DNA from: Candidatus Thalassolituus haligoni
Lineage (GTDB): Bacteria; Pseudomonadota; Gammaproteobacteria; Pseudomonadales; Oceanobacteraceae
Direction: 5' to 3'
DNA length: 64,000 nucleotides
Assembly (NCBI RefSeq): GCF_041222825.1
Contig: NZ_CP139482.1
Location: 3,911,501 to 3,975,500 of the forward strand
In this document: positions 33,400 to 43,236 of the stretch, one piece after another
How the letters are laid out: each line of letters opens with the position of its first letter
Position numbering within the stretch: position 1 is the stretch's first letter
Notes under the pieces: generated by a model
What the model was told of the DNA's origin: nothing
The model's database searches: none
The model's input: the letters and a program-made list of their open reading frames with translations, nothing else
Program-made: the position numbers and the translations under genes

Positions 33400-34323
33400 A
33401 TGTCCGACACCGCGTCGCCACTAAGACATTTTGACCTTAACCTGCTGCAGGTATTTGATGCCCTGATCAGCGAATGCCACGTCTCGCGAGCCTCCGAACA
33501 GCTGTTTCTGAGCCAGTCGGCCACCAGTCACGCCCTCAACCGGCTGCGTCAGCAACTCAACGATCCCCTGCTGGTACGCTGCGGCAGCGGCCTGCAACCC
33601 ACGCCCCGTGCGCTGGCAATGCTGCCAGACGTCAAAGCCATCCTGAAACAGTTGGAACTGACCCTGGCCCCACCCAAACAATTTGAACCGGCCCACAGCC
33701 AGCGGGTATTCACCATTGCTGCCACCGACTACTTTGAAGCGGTGGTACTGCCAGACATGATGCCGACGCTGCAACAGCAAGCACCCGGAGTCATCTTTGA
33801 TCTGGAAATGATCGGCCCGCACGCCTCACTGGAACGACTGGAAAATGGCACAGTGGATCTGGTGATCGGCCTGGATGAAAACCTCACCGTGCCCGCCCAT
33901 CTGCTGCGGCAGCCCTGGCTGACCGAACAACTGGTCTGCCTGGTGGGCACCCGTTTCGACGACATCCCCGCACAGCTCACCCTCGATCAGTACCTGGATT
34001 TTCCCCACGTGGTGATGCTGGACCAGACTGATACCAGCACCAATGGCATCGATCGCTGGCTGGCGGGCCAACAGCGACAACGCCAGCGCATGGCACAAAT
34101 GATCAACTACCTCGCCGCCGCCCGTTTGGTTGCCGAACGCCGGGCTTTATTAACCCTGCCGCGTCGCATGGCCGAACTGTTTTGTCATTGGTTACCGGTG
34201 CGTACGGTGGAAGGGCCAGACGATATGCCCAACTGGGAAATGACACTGATACAACACCCGCTACACGTACAAGACCCGGCCCTGCAGTGGTTGATAGAAC
34301 AAGTTGTCAGCGCCAAGCCGTAA
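33400..34323 (+). CDS. LysR-family regulator next to agmatinase
   Basis: This 307-residue protein has the N-terminal HTH typical of the NodD/LeuO-like branch (HFDLNLLQVFDALISECHVS, then SQSATSHALNRLRQQLNDPL). A LysR substrate-binding domain with TIAATDYFEAVVLP follows. It is divergent from speB with a 168-base intergenic region and is the likely regulator. Its 3' end abuts the first modular repeat array, with no terminator before the repeats. Confidence 0.88.
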   Translation: MSDTASPLRHFDLNLLQVFDALISECHVSRASEQLFLSQSATSHALNRLRQQLNDPLLVRCGSGLQPTPRALAMLPDVKAILKQLELTLAPPKQFEPAHSQRVFTIAATDYFEAVVLPDMMPTLQQQAPGVIFDLEMIGPHASLERLENGTVDLVIGLDENLTVPAHLLRQPWLTEQLVCLVGTRFDDIPAQLTLDQYLDFPHVVMLDQTDTSTNGIDRWLAGQQRQRQRMAQMINYLAAARLVAERRALLTLPRRMAELFCHWLPVRTVEGPDDMPNWEMTLIQHPLHVQDPALQWLIEQVVSAKP

Positions 34324-34340
34324 ACTGGGAAACACCATGC

Positions 34341-35661
34341 TGCCGCCAGAGAGGGCCGCTGTGCCCGCCAACGGCGCTGATAACAACGCTATCTTTCCTC
34401 CTGGGAGGGCCGCCGTGCCCGCCAATGACGCTGATAACAACGCTATATTTCCTCCTGGGAGGGCCGGGCCGCTGTGCCCGCCAAGTGGCATTGAGAACAA
34501 CGCTATATTTCCTCCTGAGAGGGCCGGGCCGCCTTGCCCGCCAGTGGCGTTGACAACAACGCCAGGCTGCTGGCGAGCGTGGCAGCTCGCGCTCCCGGAA
34601 TCGAAGTCCGCCAACGGCGTTGATAACAACGCCAGGCCGCTGACGAGCGTGGCAGCTCGCGCTCCCGGAATCGAAGCCCGCCAACGGCGTTGATAACAAC
34701 GCTATATTTCCTCCTGGGAGGGCCGGGCCGCTGTGCCCGCCAATGACGCTGATAACAACGCCAAGCTGCTGCGAGCGTGGCAGCTCTCGCCCCCGGAATC
34801 GAAGCCCGCCAATGACGCTGATAACAACGCTAAGCTGCTGCGAGCGTGGCAACTCGCGCCCCCGGAGTCGAAGCCCGCCAATGACGCTGATAACAACGCT
34901 AAGCTGCTGCGAGCGTGGCAACTCGCGCTCCCGGAATCGAAGCCCGCCAATGGCGCTGAGTTAATTTGCATTGGGAGGGCCGCTGTGCCCGCCAATGGCG
35001 CTGATAACAACGCCAAGCTGCTGCAAGCATGGCAGCTCGCGCCCCCGGAATCGAAGCCCGCCAGTGGCGTTGACAACAACGCCAGGCTGCTGGCGAGCGT
35101 GGCAGCTCGCGCCCCCGGAGTCGAAGCCCGCCAATGACGCTGATAACAACGCCAGGCTGCTGGCGAGCATGGCAGCTCGCGCTCCCGGAGTCGAAGCCCG
35201 CCAATGGCGCTGATAACAACGCCAGGCCGCTGACGAGCGTGGCAGCTCGCGCCCCCGGAATCGAAGCCCGCCAGTGGCGTTGACAACAACGCCAGGCTGC
35301 TGGCGAGCGTGGCAGCTCGCGCCCCCGGAGTCGAAGCCCGCCAATGACGCTGATAACAACGCCAGGCTGCTGGCGAGCATGGCAACTCGCGCTCCCGGAA
35401 TCGAAGCCCGCCAAGTGGCGCTGATAACAACGCCAGGCTGCTGGCGAGCATGGCAGCTCGCGCTCCCGGAATCGAAGCCCGCCAATGACGCTGATAACAA
35501 CGCCAGGCTGCTGGCGAGCGTGGCAGCTCGCGCTCCCGGAATCGAAGCCCGCCAACGGCGTTGATAACAACGCTATCTTTCCTCCTGGGAGGGCCGGGCC
35601 GCTGTGCCCGCCAGTGGCAGCTCGCGCTCCTGAAATCGAAGCCCACCAACGGCGTTGACGC
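34341..35661. repeat. Modular hairpin-repeat array 1 (about 1.3 kb)
   Basis: By my count there are about 20 junctions of the core CGCCAAYGRCGYTGATAACA, which itself forms GGCGTT-GATAAC-AACGCC hairpins. Between cores lie interchangeable modules: A (about 70 bp; stem GCGAGC-N6-GCTCGC and CCCGGAATCGAAG), B (about 59 bp; CCTCC-TG-GGAGG and GGGCCGGGCC) and a rarer GAGTTAAT module. The order is about B-B-B-A-A-B then mostly A. Long open frames on both strands here are by-products of the repeats. The array fills the space between the convergent LysR and LuxR genes. Confidence 0.9.
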
Positions 35662-35685
35662 TTACACCAGAACGTACTTGCGCTC

Positions 35686-36492
35686 TCAAGCGCCGTTAAG
35701 TCCACTAAACAACGGCATCATCAGCGCAAACAATTCCGCCTGCGAGCTGATATTGCATTTGCTGTACAGCTGACGGCGGAAAACCTTGACCGTCTCTCGG
35801 CTGATACCCAAATGCAACGAAATGGATAACGACGAGTGGCCTTGCAAGATATACATGGCCACTTCGGCCTGACGGCCACTCAGCCGAATATCATGCTGTT
35901 GCTTCAGTGCTTCTCGTAATCGCTCGGTCACCGGTAGCTGGCGCTCAGTGGAAAATTCACTGGGGACATAACCCTGCCAATGCAGTTCGCACAAGGTCGT
36001 CAGCACATGTTCATATTGTTTGATGGCGGCAAAATCCTGCTGCGAATACAGCTGGTTGCTGCTGCCATCACGACCAAAGCAAGCAGTAAGGGTGGTATCG
36101 CTACCAAGGCGGGCAAACACGGCGATTTCATCCACCAGCGTGGTGCTCTGGTAGTACTCGCGAAAATAACTGGTTTGCCGAAACTGGTCTGGTGCCAGCT
36201 CAAATAACCGGTGTACGCCCGCTTGCAAGCCATTGAGATGCGCCTGGTAGTAAGGATCGAGCAGGTAGGCCGCTTTCAGGTAATGGGAATCCATCGTCAG
36301 ATACACCACCGGATTGCGACATTCGCGGTAAAAATCCACCGGATTATGGTGCTTGTGATACGCCAGAATAATCAGATTATCGAACGGCATCAGCTGCCGG
36401 ACGCAATGGCTGAACGCTTCGGCAAATTCTGGCTGCCCCACCGCCCGGATAGCGTGCGCCAAGGCTCTGTCTACACTGCTCTGCTTGTCCAT
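35686..36492 (-). CDS. LuxR-family regulator divergent from the polyamine ABC operon
   Basis: This 268-residue protein has a C-terminal LuxR/FixJ helix-turn-helix (LSGRQAEVAMYILQGHSSLS, then ISRETVKVFRRQLYSK). The N-terminal sensor of about 195 residues is not clearly an acyl-homoserine-lactone domain. I chose the ATG at 36492 (MDKQSSVDRALAHAI); the frame is open to 36615 but that extension looks unlike the family. It is divergent from the polyamine-type transporter operon and is its most likely regulator. The ligand is unknown. Its 3' end touches repeat array 1. Confidence 0.83.
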   Translation of the reverse strand: MDKQSSVDRALAHAIRAVGQPEFAEAFSHCVRQLMPFDNLIILAYHKHHNPVDFYRECRNPVVYLTMDSHYLKAAYLLDPYYQAHLNGLQAGVHRLFELAPDQFRQTSYFREYYQSTTLVDEIAVFARLGSDTTLTACFGRDGSSNQLYSQQDFAAIKQYEHVLTTLCELHWQGYVPSEFSTERQLPVTERLREALKQQHDIRLSGRQAEVAMYILQGHSSLSISLHLGISRETVKVFRRQLYSKCNISSQAELFALMMPLFSGLNGA

Positions 36493-36724
36493 AGGCCACT
36501 CGTGTTGCTTCGTTTTGCTATCACTCACGGAGGTTTTCACAGACCTTGCCACGGATGCAGCCGATCCGGTTATTTCAAAAAACACATACCACACCAGGGT
36601 TATATACCCCTCCAATCAAGCCAAATAGACTCTAATCCATATTACGAGGGGTATCAATCAACGTATTTATGCGCTGTCCGCTACCCGCCGTTCAGCCAAC
36701 GTTCTAACCACTGGAGATCTGGCG

Positions 36725-37843
36725 GTGCCAAACGCAGCGATTTCAATCCAACAGGTTGCCAAGCATTTTGGTGACTTCCAGGCACTCAAAACCGTGTCAC
36801 TTGAGATTCAGGAAGGTGAGTTTTTCACGCTGCTGGGGCCATCCGGCTGTGGCAAAACCACGCTGCTGAAATTGCTGGGTGGCTTTGAACAAACCAGCGC
36901 CGGGCGGATTTTTCTGTTTGATCAGGAAATCGAGCAACTGCCTGCCAATCGGCGCCCGATCAACACCGTATTTCAGCAATATGCCCTGTTTCCTCACATG
37001 AGCATTCACGAGAACGTGCAGTTCGGCATGAAAATGCAGGGCATCAAGAAAAAGGCCCGCGAACAGCGCGCCACCGAGATGCTGGAACTGGTGCAACTGG
37101 GCCGTTTTGCCCAGCGCAAGCCCACCGAGTTGTCCGGTGGCCAGCAGCAACGCGTCGCTCTGGCGCGGGCACTGGCTCCAAAACCCAAAGTACTGTTACT
37201 GGATGAGCCGCTGTCGGCTCTGGATCTCAAGTTGCGCCAGTCCATGCGCATCGAACTGAAGCGGATTCAGCAAGAAACCGGCATCACCTTCGTCTTTGTT
37301 ACCCACGATCAGGAAGAGGCTCTGACCATGTCTGACCGCATTGCGGTGATGTCGGCCGGAGAATTACAGCAAGTCGGCAGCCCGCGCACCATTTACGAAG
37401 AACCAGCCAATCGTTTTGTCGCCAATTTTATCGGTGAAACCAATCTGCTGCAGGTACAAACAGACGCTGTGGATACACAACGCCAGGTCGCCCGTGTGCA
37501 TTTCTTAGCGGCCAACAAGGCGACAGCCTGCGCCCCTGCCAGCCCTTTTTACATCGACTGCCCCACCATTGATGCCCTTTCGCCTGGTCAGCCTGCATGG
37601 CTCTCCATCCGCCCGGAACGGCTGTCGCTAATGGCGGAGTCTCCGCACAGCGACGGACTGGCAGGCACCATCAGCCAGGTGATCTATATGGGCACCGATA
37701 CCCAATATGTCGTCCAGCTGGACATTGGCCATGAGCTGTCGGCCCGGATCCAGAATATGGCGTCACAGACTCAGCCGCTGCAGTCAGGACAACGGGTACA
37801 GGTCTCGCTGGATGAACAGGCCGTGCGCCTGTTGGTGGCCTGA
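36725..37843 (+). CDS. Polyamine-type ABC transporter ATP-binding protein
   Basis: This 372-residue ATPase has Walker A GPSGCGKT (about 38-45), a Q-loop, the signature LSGGQQQR, Walker B VLLLDEPLSALD and a C-terminal TOBE domain (about 280-370). It matches PotA/PotG. It starts at a GTG (36725) with GGAGAT upstream. It energises uptake through the two permeases that follow without gaps (3 and 24 bases). The likely substrate is putrescine, spermidine or a related amine. Confidence 0.93.
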   Translation: MPNAAISIQQVAKHFGDFQALKTVSLEIQEGEFFTLLGPSGCGKTTLLKLLGGFEQTSAGRIFLFDQEIEQLPANRRPINTVFQQYALFPHMSIHENVQFGMKMQGIKKKAREQRATEMLELVQLGRFAQRKPTELSGGQQQRVALARALAPKPKVLLLDEPLSALDLKLRQSMRIELKRIQQETGITFVFVTHDQEEALTMSDRIAVMSAGELQQVGSPRTIYEEPANRFVANFIGETNLLQVQTDAVDTQRQVARVHFLAANKATACAPASPFYIDCPTIDALSPGQPAWLSIRPERLSLMAESPHSDGLAGTISQVIYMGTDTQYVVQLDIGHELSARIQNMASQTQPLQSGQRVQVSLDEQAVRLLVA

Positions 37844-37846
37844 TCC

Positions 37847-38743
37847 ATGCGCTTTTTTCCTTCACCACTGCTGCAACATACCGGCTTCCGCCGCAGCCTG
37901 CTGCTTTCCCCGGCCATGCTGATGATCGGTTTTTTTCTGATCCTGCCACTGCTGATGATACTGGTCTTTTCGTTTTTACAGCCCGGCACCTATGGCGGTG
38001 TGATCTGGCAGTTTTCTCTTGATGCCTACCAACAGTTCCTGTTTGAAGAAGATTTTCTCAGTGGTGAACTGGTGTTTACCAGTGCCTATCTGGAGATTTT
38101 TTCCACCTCGCTGCTACAAGCCTGTATTGCCACCCTGAGCTGCCTGTTGGTCGGTTTGCCAACCGCCTATTTTATCGCCACCCGACCGCCATCCAGCCGT
38201 GGACTCTGGCTGTTTGCTATCACGATTCCCTACTGGGTCAACCTGTTGATTCGCACGGTATCGATGCTGTTTATCATCCGTGATCAGGGGCCATTAAATG
38301 AATTATTACTGGCACTGGGCTGGATTAGCGAACCTCTGCAGCTGGCCTACACCCCGTTTGCCGTGGCGCTCGGGCTGTTCTACTCCTATTTGCCCTTTAT
38401 GGTGCTGCCGGTTTACGCCGCCATCGAGCGTTTCGATTTTTCACTACTGAACGCCGCCCATGATCTGTATGCCAGCCGTTGGGCAGCACTGCGCCATGTC
38501 CTGATTCCCGGTGTTCGGGGCGGCATCATCGCTGGCTGTTTACTGGTGTTTATACCCTCACTCGGGGCCTTTATTGCACCGGACGTTCTCGGGGGCGGCA
38601 AGCAACTGATGATCGGCAACCTCATTGCCTTGCAGTTTCAGGGTTCCCGCAACTGGCCGTTCGGGGCTGCCGCAGCGGTGATTTTGCTCACCATCGTCCT
38701 GACCCTGTTACTGATATTTGCCCAGCGCAACCGTCGCTCCTGA
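37847..38743 (+). CDS. Polyamine-type ABC transporter permease 1 (PotB/PotH family)
   Basis: This 298-residue inner-membrane protein has six predicted helices. It has the EAA-type loop DLYASRWAALRHVLIPGVRGG near residue 205, where the ATPase docks. The start overlaps the end region of the ATPase gene by spacing only (3 bases), showing tight coupling. It pairs with the next permease to form the channel. Confidence 0.92.
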   Translation: MRFFPSPLLQHTGFRRSLLLSPAMLMIGFFLILPLLMILVFSFLQPGTYGGVIWQFSLDAYQQFLFEEDFLSGELVFTSAYLEIFSTSLLQACIATLSCLLVGLPTAYFIATRPPSSRGLWLFAITIPYWVNLLIRTVSMLFIIRDQGPLNELLLALGWISEPLQLAYTPFAVALGLFYSYLPFMVLPVYAAIERFDFSLLNAAHDLYASRWAALRHVLIPGVRGGIIAGCLLVFIPSLGAFIAPDVLGGGKQLMIGNLIALQFQGSRNWPFGAAAAVILLTIVLTLLLIFAQRNRRS

Positions 38744-38767
38744 ACCGTCGTTTCTGAAGGTGCCACC

Positions 38768-39577
38768 ATGACTGTAAAGATGAACATGAATATCCAACAT
38801 TATCCGGGCGCCCGAGCCATCACCCTGGGCTGCCTGTTTGTGCTGTACGCCCCATTGGTGGTGATCAGTATCTATTCCTTTAACTCGTTACGCTCCATCA
38901 CCACCTGGGGTGGTTTTACATTCGACTGGTACATCAAGGCATTCAACAACCCCAGCATCCAGAGCGCGACTGTCAATTCCCTCAGCATTGCCCTGACGGC
39001 GTCCTGTATTGCCACGGCCATTGCAACCTGTGCCGCCATGGCCTTGTTACGGGGCGGCCCCTTTCGCGGGCAGACGGCACTGTTTGGCGTGCTGAATCTG
39101 CCGCTGATGATTCCCGAAATAGTCACCGCCGTGGCCAGCCTGGTGTTTTTTATTGCCATAGATATGACCCTCGGCCTGGGTTCCATCCTGATCGCCCACA
39201 CCGTGTTCTGTATTCCCTTTGCCTACCTGCCCATTTCTGCGCGCCTGAACAGCATCAGCCAGCAATACGATGACGCTGCCCGCGATCTGTACGCCAGCCG
39301 CTGGGCCAGCTTCCGCTATGTCACCCTGCCTATGCTGATGCCCGGCGTGATCTCGGGCCTGATGCTGGCATTTATTGTCTCGATGGACGATTTCATCGTC
39401 GCCAACATGGTTGCCGGCCCCGGTGCCACCACCCTGCCAATGACCATTTACAGCCTGGTGCGCATTGGCTTTACCCCGGAAATCAATGCCGTATCCACCC
39501 TGCTACTGCTGTTGTCGATGCTCTGCGTCGGCAGCTCCTGGTTACTGAACCGGGCAGACCACAACACCAAGTCCTGA
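38768..39577 (+). CDS. Polyamine-type ABC transporter permease 2 (PotC/PotI family)
   Basis: This 269-residue permease has six predicted helices and the EAA loop DLYASRWASFRYVTLPMLMP near residue 175. The N-terminus (YAPLVVISIYSFNS) is typical of PotC/PotI. It is the second half of the transmembrane channel, 24 bases downstream of permease 1, with GAAGG upstream of its ATG. Confidence 0.92.
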   Translation: MTVKMNMNIQHYPGARAITLGCLFVLYAPLVVISIYSFNSLRSITTWGGFTFDWYIKAFNNPSIQSATVNSLSIALTASCIATAIATCAAMALLRGGPFRGQTALFGVLNLPLMIPEIVTAVASLVFFIAIDMTLGLGSILIAHTVFCIPFAYLPISARLNSISQQYDDAARDLYASRWASFRYVTLPMLMPGVISGLMLAFIVSMDDFIVANMVAGPGATTLPMTIYSLVRIGFTPEINAVSTLLLLLSMLCVGSSWLLNRADHNTKS

Positions 39578-39634
39578 TTGCCAAACCCTAACGCCCGATA
39601 GCCCCAACGCCTACTTCCGAAAGCGGAGATCGCC

Positions 39635-40696
39635 ATGCAAACCCCAAAACGCACGTCCCTGTTCCACACCCTGAAGCACCAGCTACTGGTACTGACGGCC
39701 GGCCTGGCACTTTCCGGCAGCGTCCATGCTGCCGGAGAACTGCACCTCTACAACTGGTCCGACTACATGCCGCAAGCCATGCTGGACAAGTTTGCCGCCC
39801 GCTACGACGTCAACGTGACTCAGGATACCTACGACAGTAACGAAACCCTGCTGGCCAAACTCAAGTCAGGTGTGGCTGGATATGACCTTGCAGTACCGGG
39901 TGACTACATGGTCGCCATTATGATCAAGGAAGGATTGCTGGAAAACATACACGCCAACCAGCTGGAGAATTTCCATTACATCAAACCGGATCTGATCGAT
40001 GTCTATTTCGATCCAGGTCGCGACTACTCCATTCCCTACCAGTTTGGCACCACCGCCTTTATGGTCGATACCGCCGTATACGATGGCGACATCAACACAC
40101 TCGACATCCTGTTTAATCCGCCAGCGGCGCTCAAAGGCAAAATCAACATGTTCCGCGACGTCAACGACGTCATCAATGCCGCGCTGCGCTACAAGGGTTA
40201 CGAGACCTGCAACAGCAACCGCCAACAATTGAACGACGTTAACGACCTGTTACTGGCCTCGCGCCAGAACTGGCTCAGCATCATGTCCGATGGCGCTCGC
40301 GAAATGCTGGTCTCTGGCGACGCCGCAGTCTCCATGATCTGGAATGGCATGGGTCTGCGCGCCCGGATGGAAAAACCGACCCTGCAATATGCCTACCCGA
40401 AACAAGGCCTGACCGCCTGGGCCGATAACCTGGTCGTACTCAAGGGTGCCCCCAACCTGGACAATGCCAAGCTGTTCATGAATTTCCTGCTGCAGCCGGA
40501 AAATGCCGCCGCGCTGACCAACTTTGCAGGCTATACCGCCGGTGTGACCGGCACCGAACCCTATCTCGACAGCCAGCTGAAAGGGGCCTTGGAACTCAAC
40601 CCACCCGCCGGTGCAGCCCCAGCGACCTTTGTTCCCCCATGCAGCCCGGACGTTGTACGCCTGTACGACCGGATCTGGACCAACCTGCTGAAATAA
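39635..40696 (+). CDS. Polyamine-type periplasmic binding protein (PotD/PotF family)
   Basis: This 353-residue protein has a signal peptide (cleavage near SVHAAGELHLYN) and the SBP_bac type fold with LYNWSDYMPQAMLDKF at the mature N-terminus, the hallmark of PotD/PotF. Acidic and aromatic residues (Trp, Tyr and Asp around SDY and SIPYQFGT) line the amine pocket in this family. It is the fourth gene of the operon. Confidence 0.93.
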   Translation: MQTPKRTSLFHTLKHQLLVLTAGLALSGSVHAAGELHLYNWSDYMPQAMLDKFAARYDVNVTQDTYDSNETLLAKLKSGVAGYDLAVPGDYMVAIMIKEGLLENIHANQLENFHYIKPDLIDVYFDPGRDYSIPYQFGTTAFMVDTAVYDGDINTLDILFNPPAALKGKINMFRDVNDVINAALRYKGYETCNSNRQQLNDVNDLLLASRQNWLSIMSDGAREMLVSGDAAVSMIWNGMGLRARMEKPTLQYAYPKQGLTAWADNLVVLKGAPNLDNAKLFMNFLLQPENAAALTNFAGYTAGVTGTEPYLDSQLKGALELNPPAGAAPATFVPPCSPDVVRLYDRIWTNLLK

Positions 40697-40746
40697 TCTC
40701 GATACGGCAACGGACTTTGGTGCGTTGCCTCACTAAGGACACCGTC

Positions 40747-41529
40747 TTGAACATCCTCATCTATCAGGGAAGCGCCATCGCAGCCAACAAGGCAGCCAAC
40801 CTGGCGCAAGTGCAACGAATCAGCCACAGCGCCAGCCTGCTGGGTGCCGATGCCGTGGTATTTCCAGAACTGTTTACCACCGGCTACAACCTCGGAGCAC
40901 AGCTCCGCTCCCTGGCGGAACCGCTGCAAGGCGACAGCTTTCACCAACTGGCCGACATGGCCCGCCGCTATCAGCTGTCGATCATTATTGGTTTACCCGA
41001 AACCGACGCAGGCAAACTCTACAACAGCGCCATCGTCATCGATAAGCAAGGCCAACTGGCAGGGCATCACCGCAAAGTATTCCTGTTTGGCAACCAGGAA
41101 AAACAACTGTTTACCGCAGGCACCCGCTTCCAGACCTTTGAACTCTGCGGACACACCTGTGGCCTGTCGATCTGTTACGACATCGAATTTCCGGAAAGCA
41201 CCCGCACCCTTGCCCAACAAGGCGCCAAACTGCTGTTCAACCCCACCGCCAACATGACGCCCTACTATCAGGTACCCAACACCCTGGCACGAGCCAGAGC
41301 ACTGGAAAACGGCCTGACCGTGGTATACGCCAACCTCTGCGGCCAGGAAGGAGACCTGCACTACACCGGACAAAGTGCCCTTATCGCCCCCGATGGCACC
41401 GACATCGCCCGTGCCGGAAACGACCCCTGCCTGCTGATGGCAGACGTATCCGCGTACCTGCAACAAGACAGCGGCCGCCGTTGGTCAACCCAACTGCAAG
41501 ACCTGAATGAATGGCAACAACACGAATAA
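40747..41529 (+). CDS. Carbon-nitrogen hydrolase, DavA (5-aminopentanamidase)-like
   Basis: This 260-residue nitrilase-superfamily amidase has the Glu-Lys-Cys triad in FPELFTTGYN, HRKVFLFG and ICYDIEFPE. Sequence around PTANMTPY and YANLCG closely resembles Pseudomonas DavA, which hydrolyses 5-aminopentanamide in lysine breakdown. Another small omega-amino amide is possible. I chose a TTG start at 40747 because AAGGA lies 7 bases upstream; the frame itself is open earlier, within the binding-protein gene. It ends the transporter operon, so it probably processes an imported compound. Repeat array 2 starts right after it. Confidence 0.82.
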   Translation: MNILIYQGSAIAANKAANLAQVQRISHSASLLGADAVVFPELFTTGYNLGAQLRSLAEPLQGDSFHQLADMARRYQLSIIIGLPETDAGKLYNSAIVIDKQGQLAGHHRKVFLFGNQEKQLFTAGTRFQTFELCGHTCGLSICYDIEFPESTRTLAQQGAKLLFNPTANMTPYYQVPNTLARARALENGLTVVYANLCGQEGDLHYTGQSALIAPDGTDIARAGNDPCLLMADVSAYLQQDSGRRWSTQLQDLNEWQQHE

Positions 41530-41548
41530 CTTACAACACTGCGACTGG

Positions 41549-43073
41549 GCGGCCGCTGTGCCCGCCAATGGCATTGATAACAACGCTATCTTTCCTCCTG
41601 GGAGGGCCGGGCCGCCGTGCCCGCTAATGACGCTGATAACAACGCCAGGCTGTTGGCGAGCATGGCAGCTCGCGCCCCCGGAACCGAAGTCCGCCAATGG
41701 CGCTGAGTTAATGTACAAGACCGCCTCCTGGGAGGGCCGGGCCGCTGTGCCCGCCAATGGCATTGATAACAACGCTATCTTTCCTCCTGGGAGGGCCGGG
41801 CCGCTGTGCCCGCTAATGACGCTGATAACAACGCCAGGCTGTTGGCGAGCATGGCAGCTCGCGCCCCCGGAACCGAAGCCCGCCAACGGCGCTGAGTTAA
41901 TGTACAAGACCGCCTCCTGGGAGGGCCGGGCCGCTGTGCCCGCCAATGACGCTGATAACAACACTAGGCTGTTGGCGAGCGTGGCAGCTCGCGCCCCCGG
42001 AACCGAAGTCCGCCAATGGCGCTGAGTTAATGTACAAGACCGCCTCCTGGGAGGGCCGGGCCGCTGTGCCCGCCAACGGCGTTGATAACAACGCTATGTT
42101 TCCTCCTGGGAGGGCTGGGCCGCTGTGCCCGCCAACGGCGCTGATAACAACGCCAATCTATTGGCGAGCGTGGCAGCTCGCGCCCCCGGAACCGAAGTCC
42201 GCCAATGGCGTTGATAACAACGCTATGTTTCCTCCTGGGAGGGCTGGGCCGCTGTGCCCGCCAACGGCGCTGATAACAACGCCAATCTATTGGCGAGCGT
42301 GGCAGCTCGCGCCCCCGGAACCGAAGTCCGCCAATGGCGTTGATAACAACGCTATGTTTCCTCCTGGGAGGGCTGGGCCGCTGTGCCCGCCAACGGCGCT
42401 GATAACAACGCCAATCTATTGGCGAGCGTGGCAGCTCGCGCCCCCGGAACCGAAGTCCGCCAATGGCGCTGAGTTAATGTACAAGACCGCCTCCTGGGAG
42501 GGCCGGGCCGCTGTGCCCGCCAATGACGCTGATAACAACACTAGGCTGTTGGCGAGCGTGGCAGCTCGCGCCCCCGGAACCGAAGTCCGCCAATGGCGCT
42601 GAGTTAATGTACAAGACCGCCTCCTGGGAGGGCCGGGCCGCTGTGCCCGCCAACGGCGTTGATAACAACGCTATGTTTCCTCCTGGGAGGGCTGGGCCGC
42701 TGTGCCCGCCAACGGCGTTGATAACAACGCTATATTTCCTCCTGGGAGGGCCGGGCCGCCGTGCCCGCCAACGGCGTTGATAACAACGCTATCTTTCCTC
42801 CTGGGAGGGCCGGGCCGCTGTGCCCGCCAATGGCGTTGATAACAACGCCAGGTTGCTGGCGAGCGTGGCAGCTCGCGCCCCCGGAATCGAAGCCCGCCAA
42901 CGGCATTGAGTTAATTTACAAGACCGCCTCCTGGGAGGGCCGGGCCGCTGTGCCCGCCAATGGCATTGATAACAACGCTAAGCTGTTGACGAGCGTGGCA
43001 GCTCGCGCCCCCGGAATCGAAGTCCGCCAATGGCGCTGATAACAACGCCAATCTATTGGCGAGCGTGGCAGCA
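41549..43073. repeat. Modular hairpin-repeat array 2 (about 1.5 kb)
   Basis: It uses the same core and modules as array 1, with about 24 junctions by my count, but with many more of the third module, here GAGTTAATGTACAAGACC. A B-A pair of 129 bp is repeated three times (from about 42080, 42209 and 42338), showing higher-order duplication. The A modules carry CCGGAACCGAAG instead of the CCGGAATCGAAG common in array 1. The right edge fuses into an IS3 remnant. The forward frames are stop-poor but lack gene features. Confidence 0.9.
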
Positions 43074-43140
43074 CGGTGTTCGTAAACCATGCGGACAGCG
43101 AGTTGACGGACTTCAGAGGAATACTTGTTGGATGTTCCAT
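43072..43140 (-). pseudogene. Remnant of an IS3-family orfA (transposase N-terminus)
   Basis: On the minus strand, one frame reads TSNKYSSEVRQLAVRMVYEH, the typical start of IS3-family OrfA proteins. The natural start codon is out of frame, apparently by one lost base (ATGGAACATCC), and the coding sequence stops at repeat array 2 after about 22 residues. No orfB or inverted terminal repeat can be seen. It marks an old insertion cut off at the array boundary. Confidence 0.55.
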
Positions 43141-43236
43141 AAGTTCATTATCTCAACGTTGGAACCTCCTCAAAACCCGGAGTGATTTATTCAATCCATC
43201 CCTTACCCTTGAACCAACCCACGCCTCCGAATAAAG

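Noticed and set aside
34702..35705. Long open frames (268-315 codons) on the minus strand through repeat array 1
   Set aside because: They follow the repeat units, have no credible start, cover both strands and several frames, and match no protein family. They arise because the GC-rich modules contain few stops.
41946..42602. A 218-codon plus-strand frame in repeat array 2
   Set aside because: Same reason: it is the repeat translated, with periodic peptides such as RAGPLCPPTALITTP; no ribosome-binding site.
34341..43073. CRISPR array
   Set aside because: Spacers would be unique, but here the inner modules recur many times and have their own hairpins. No cas genes are nearby.
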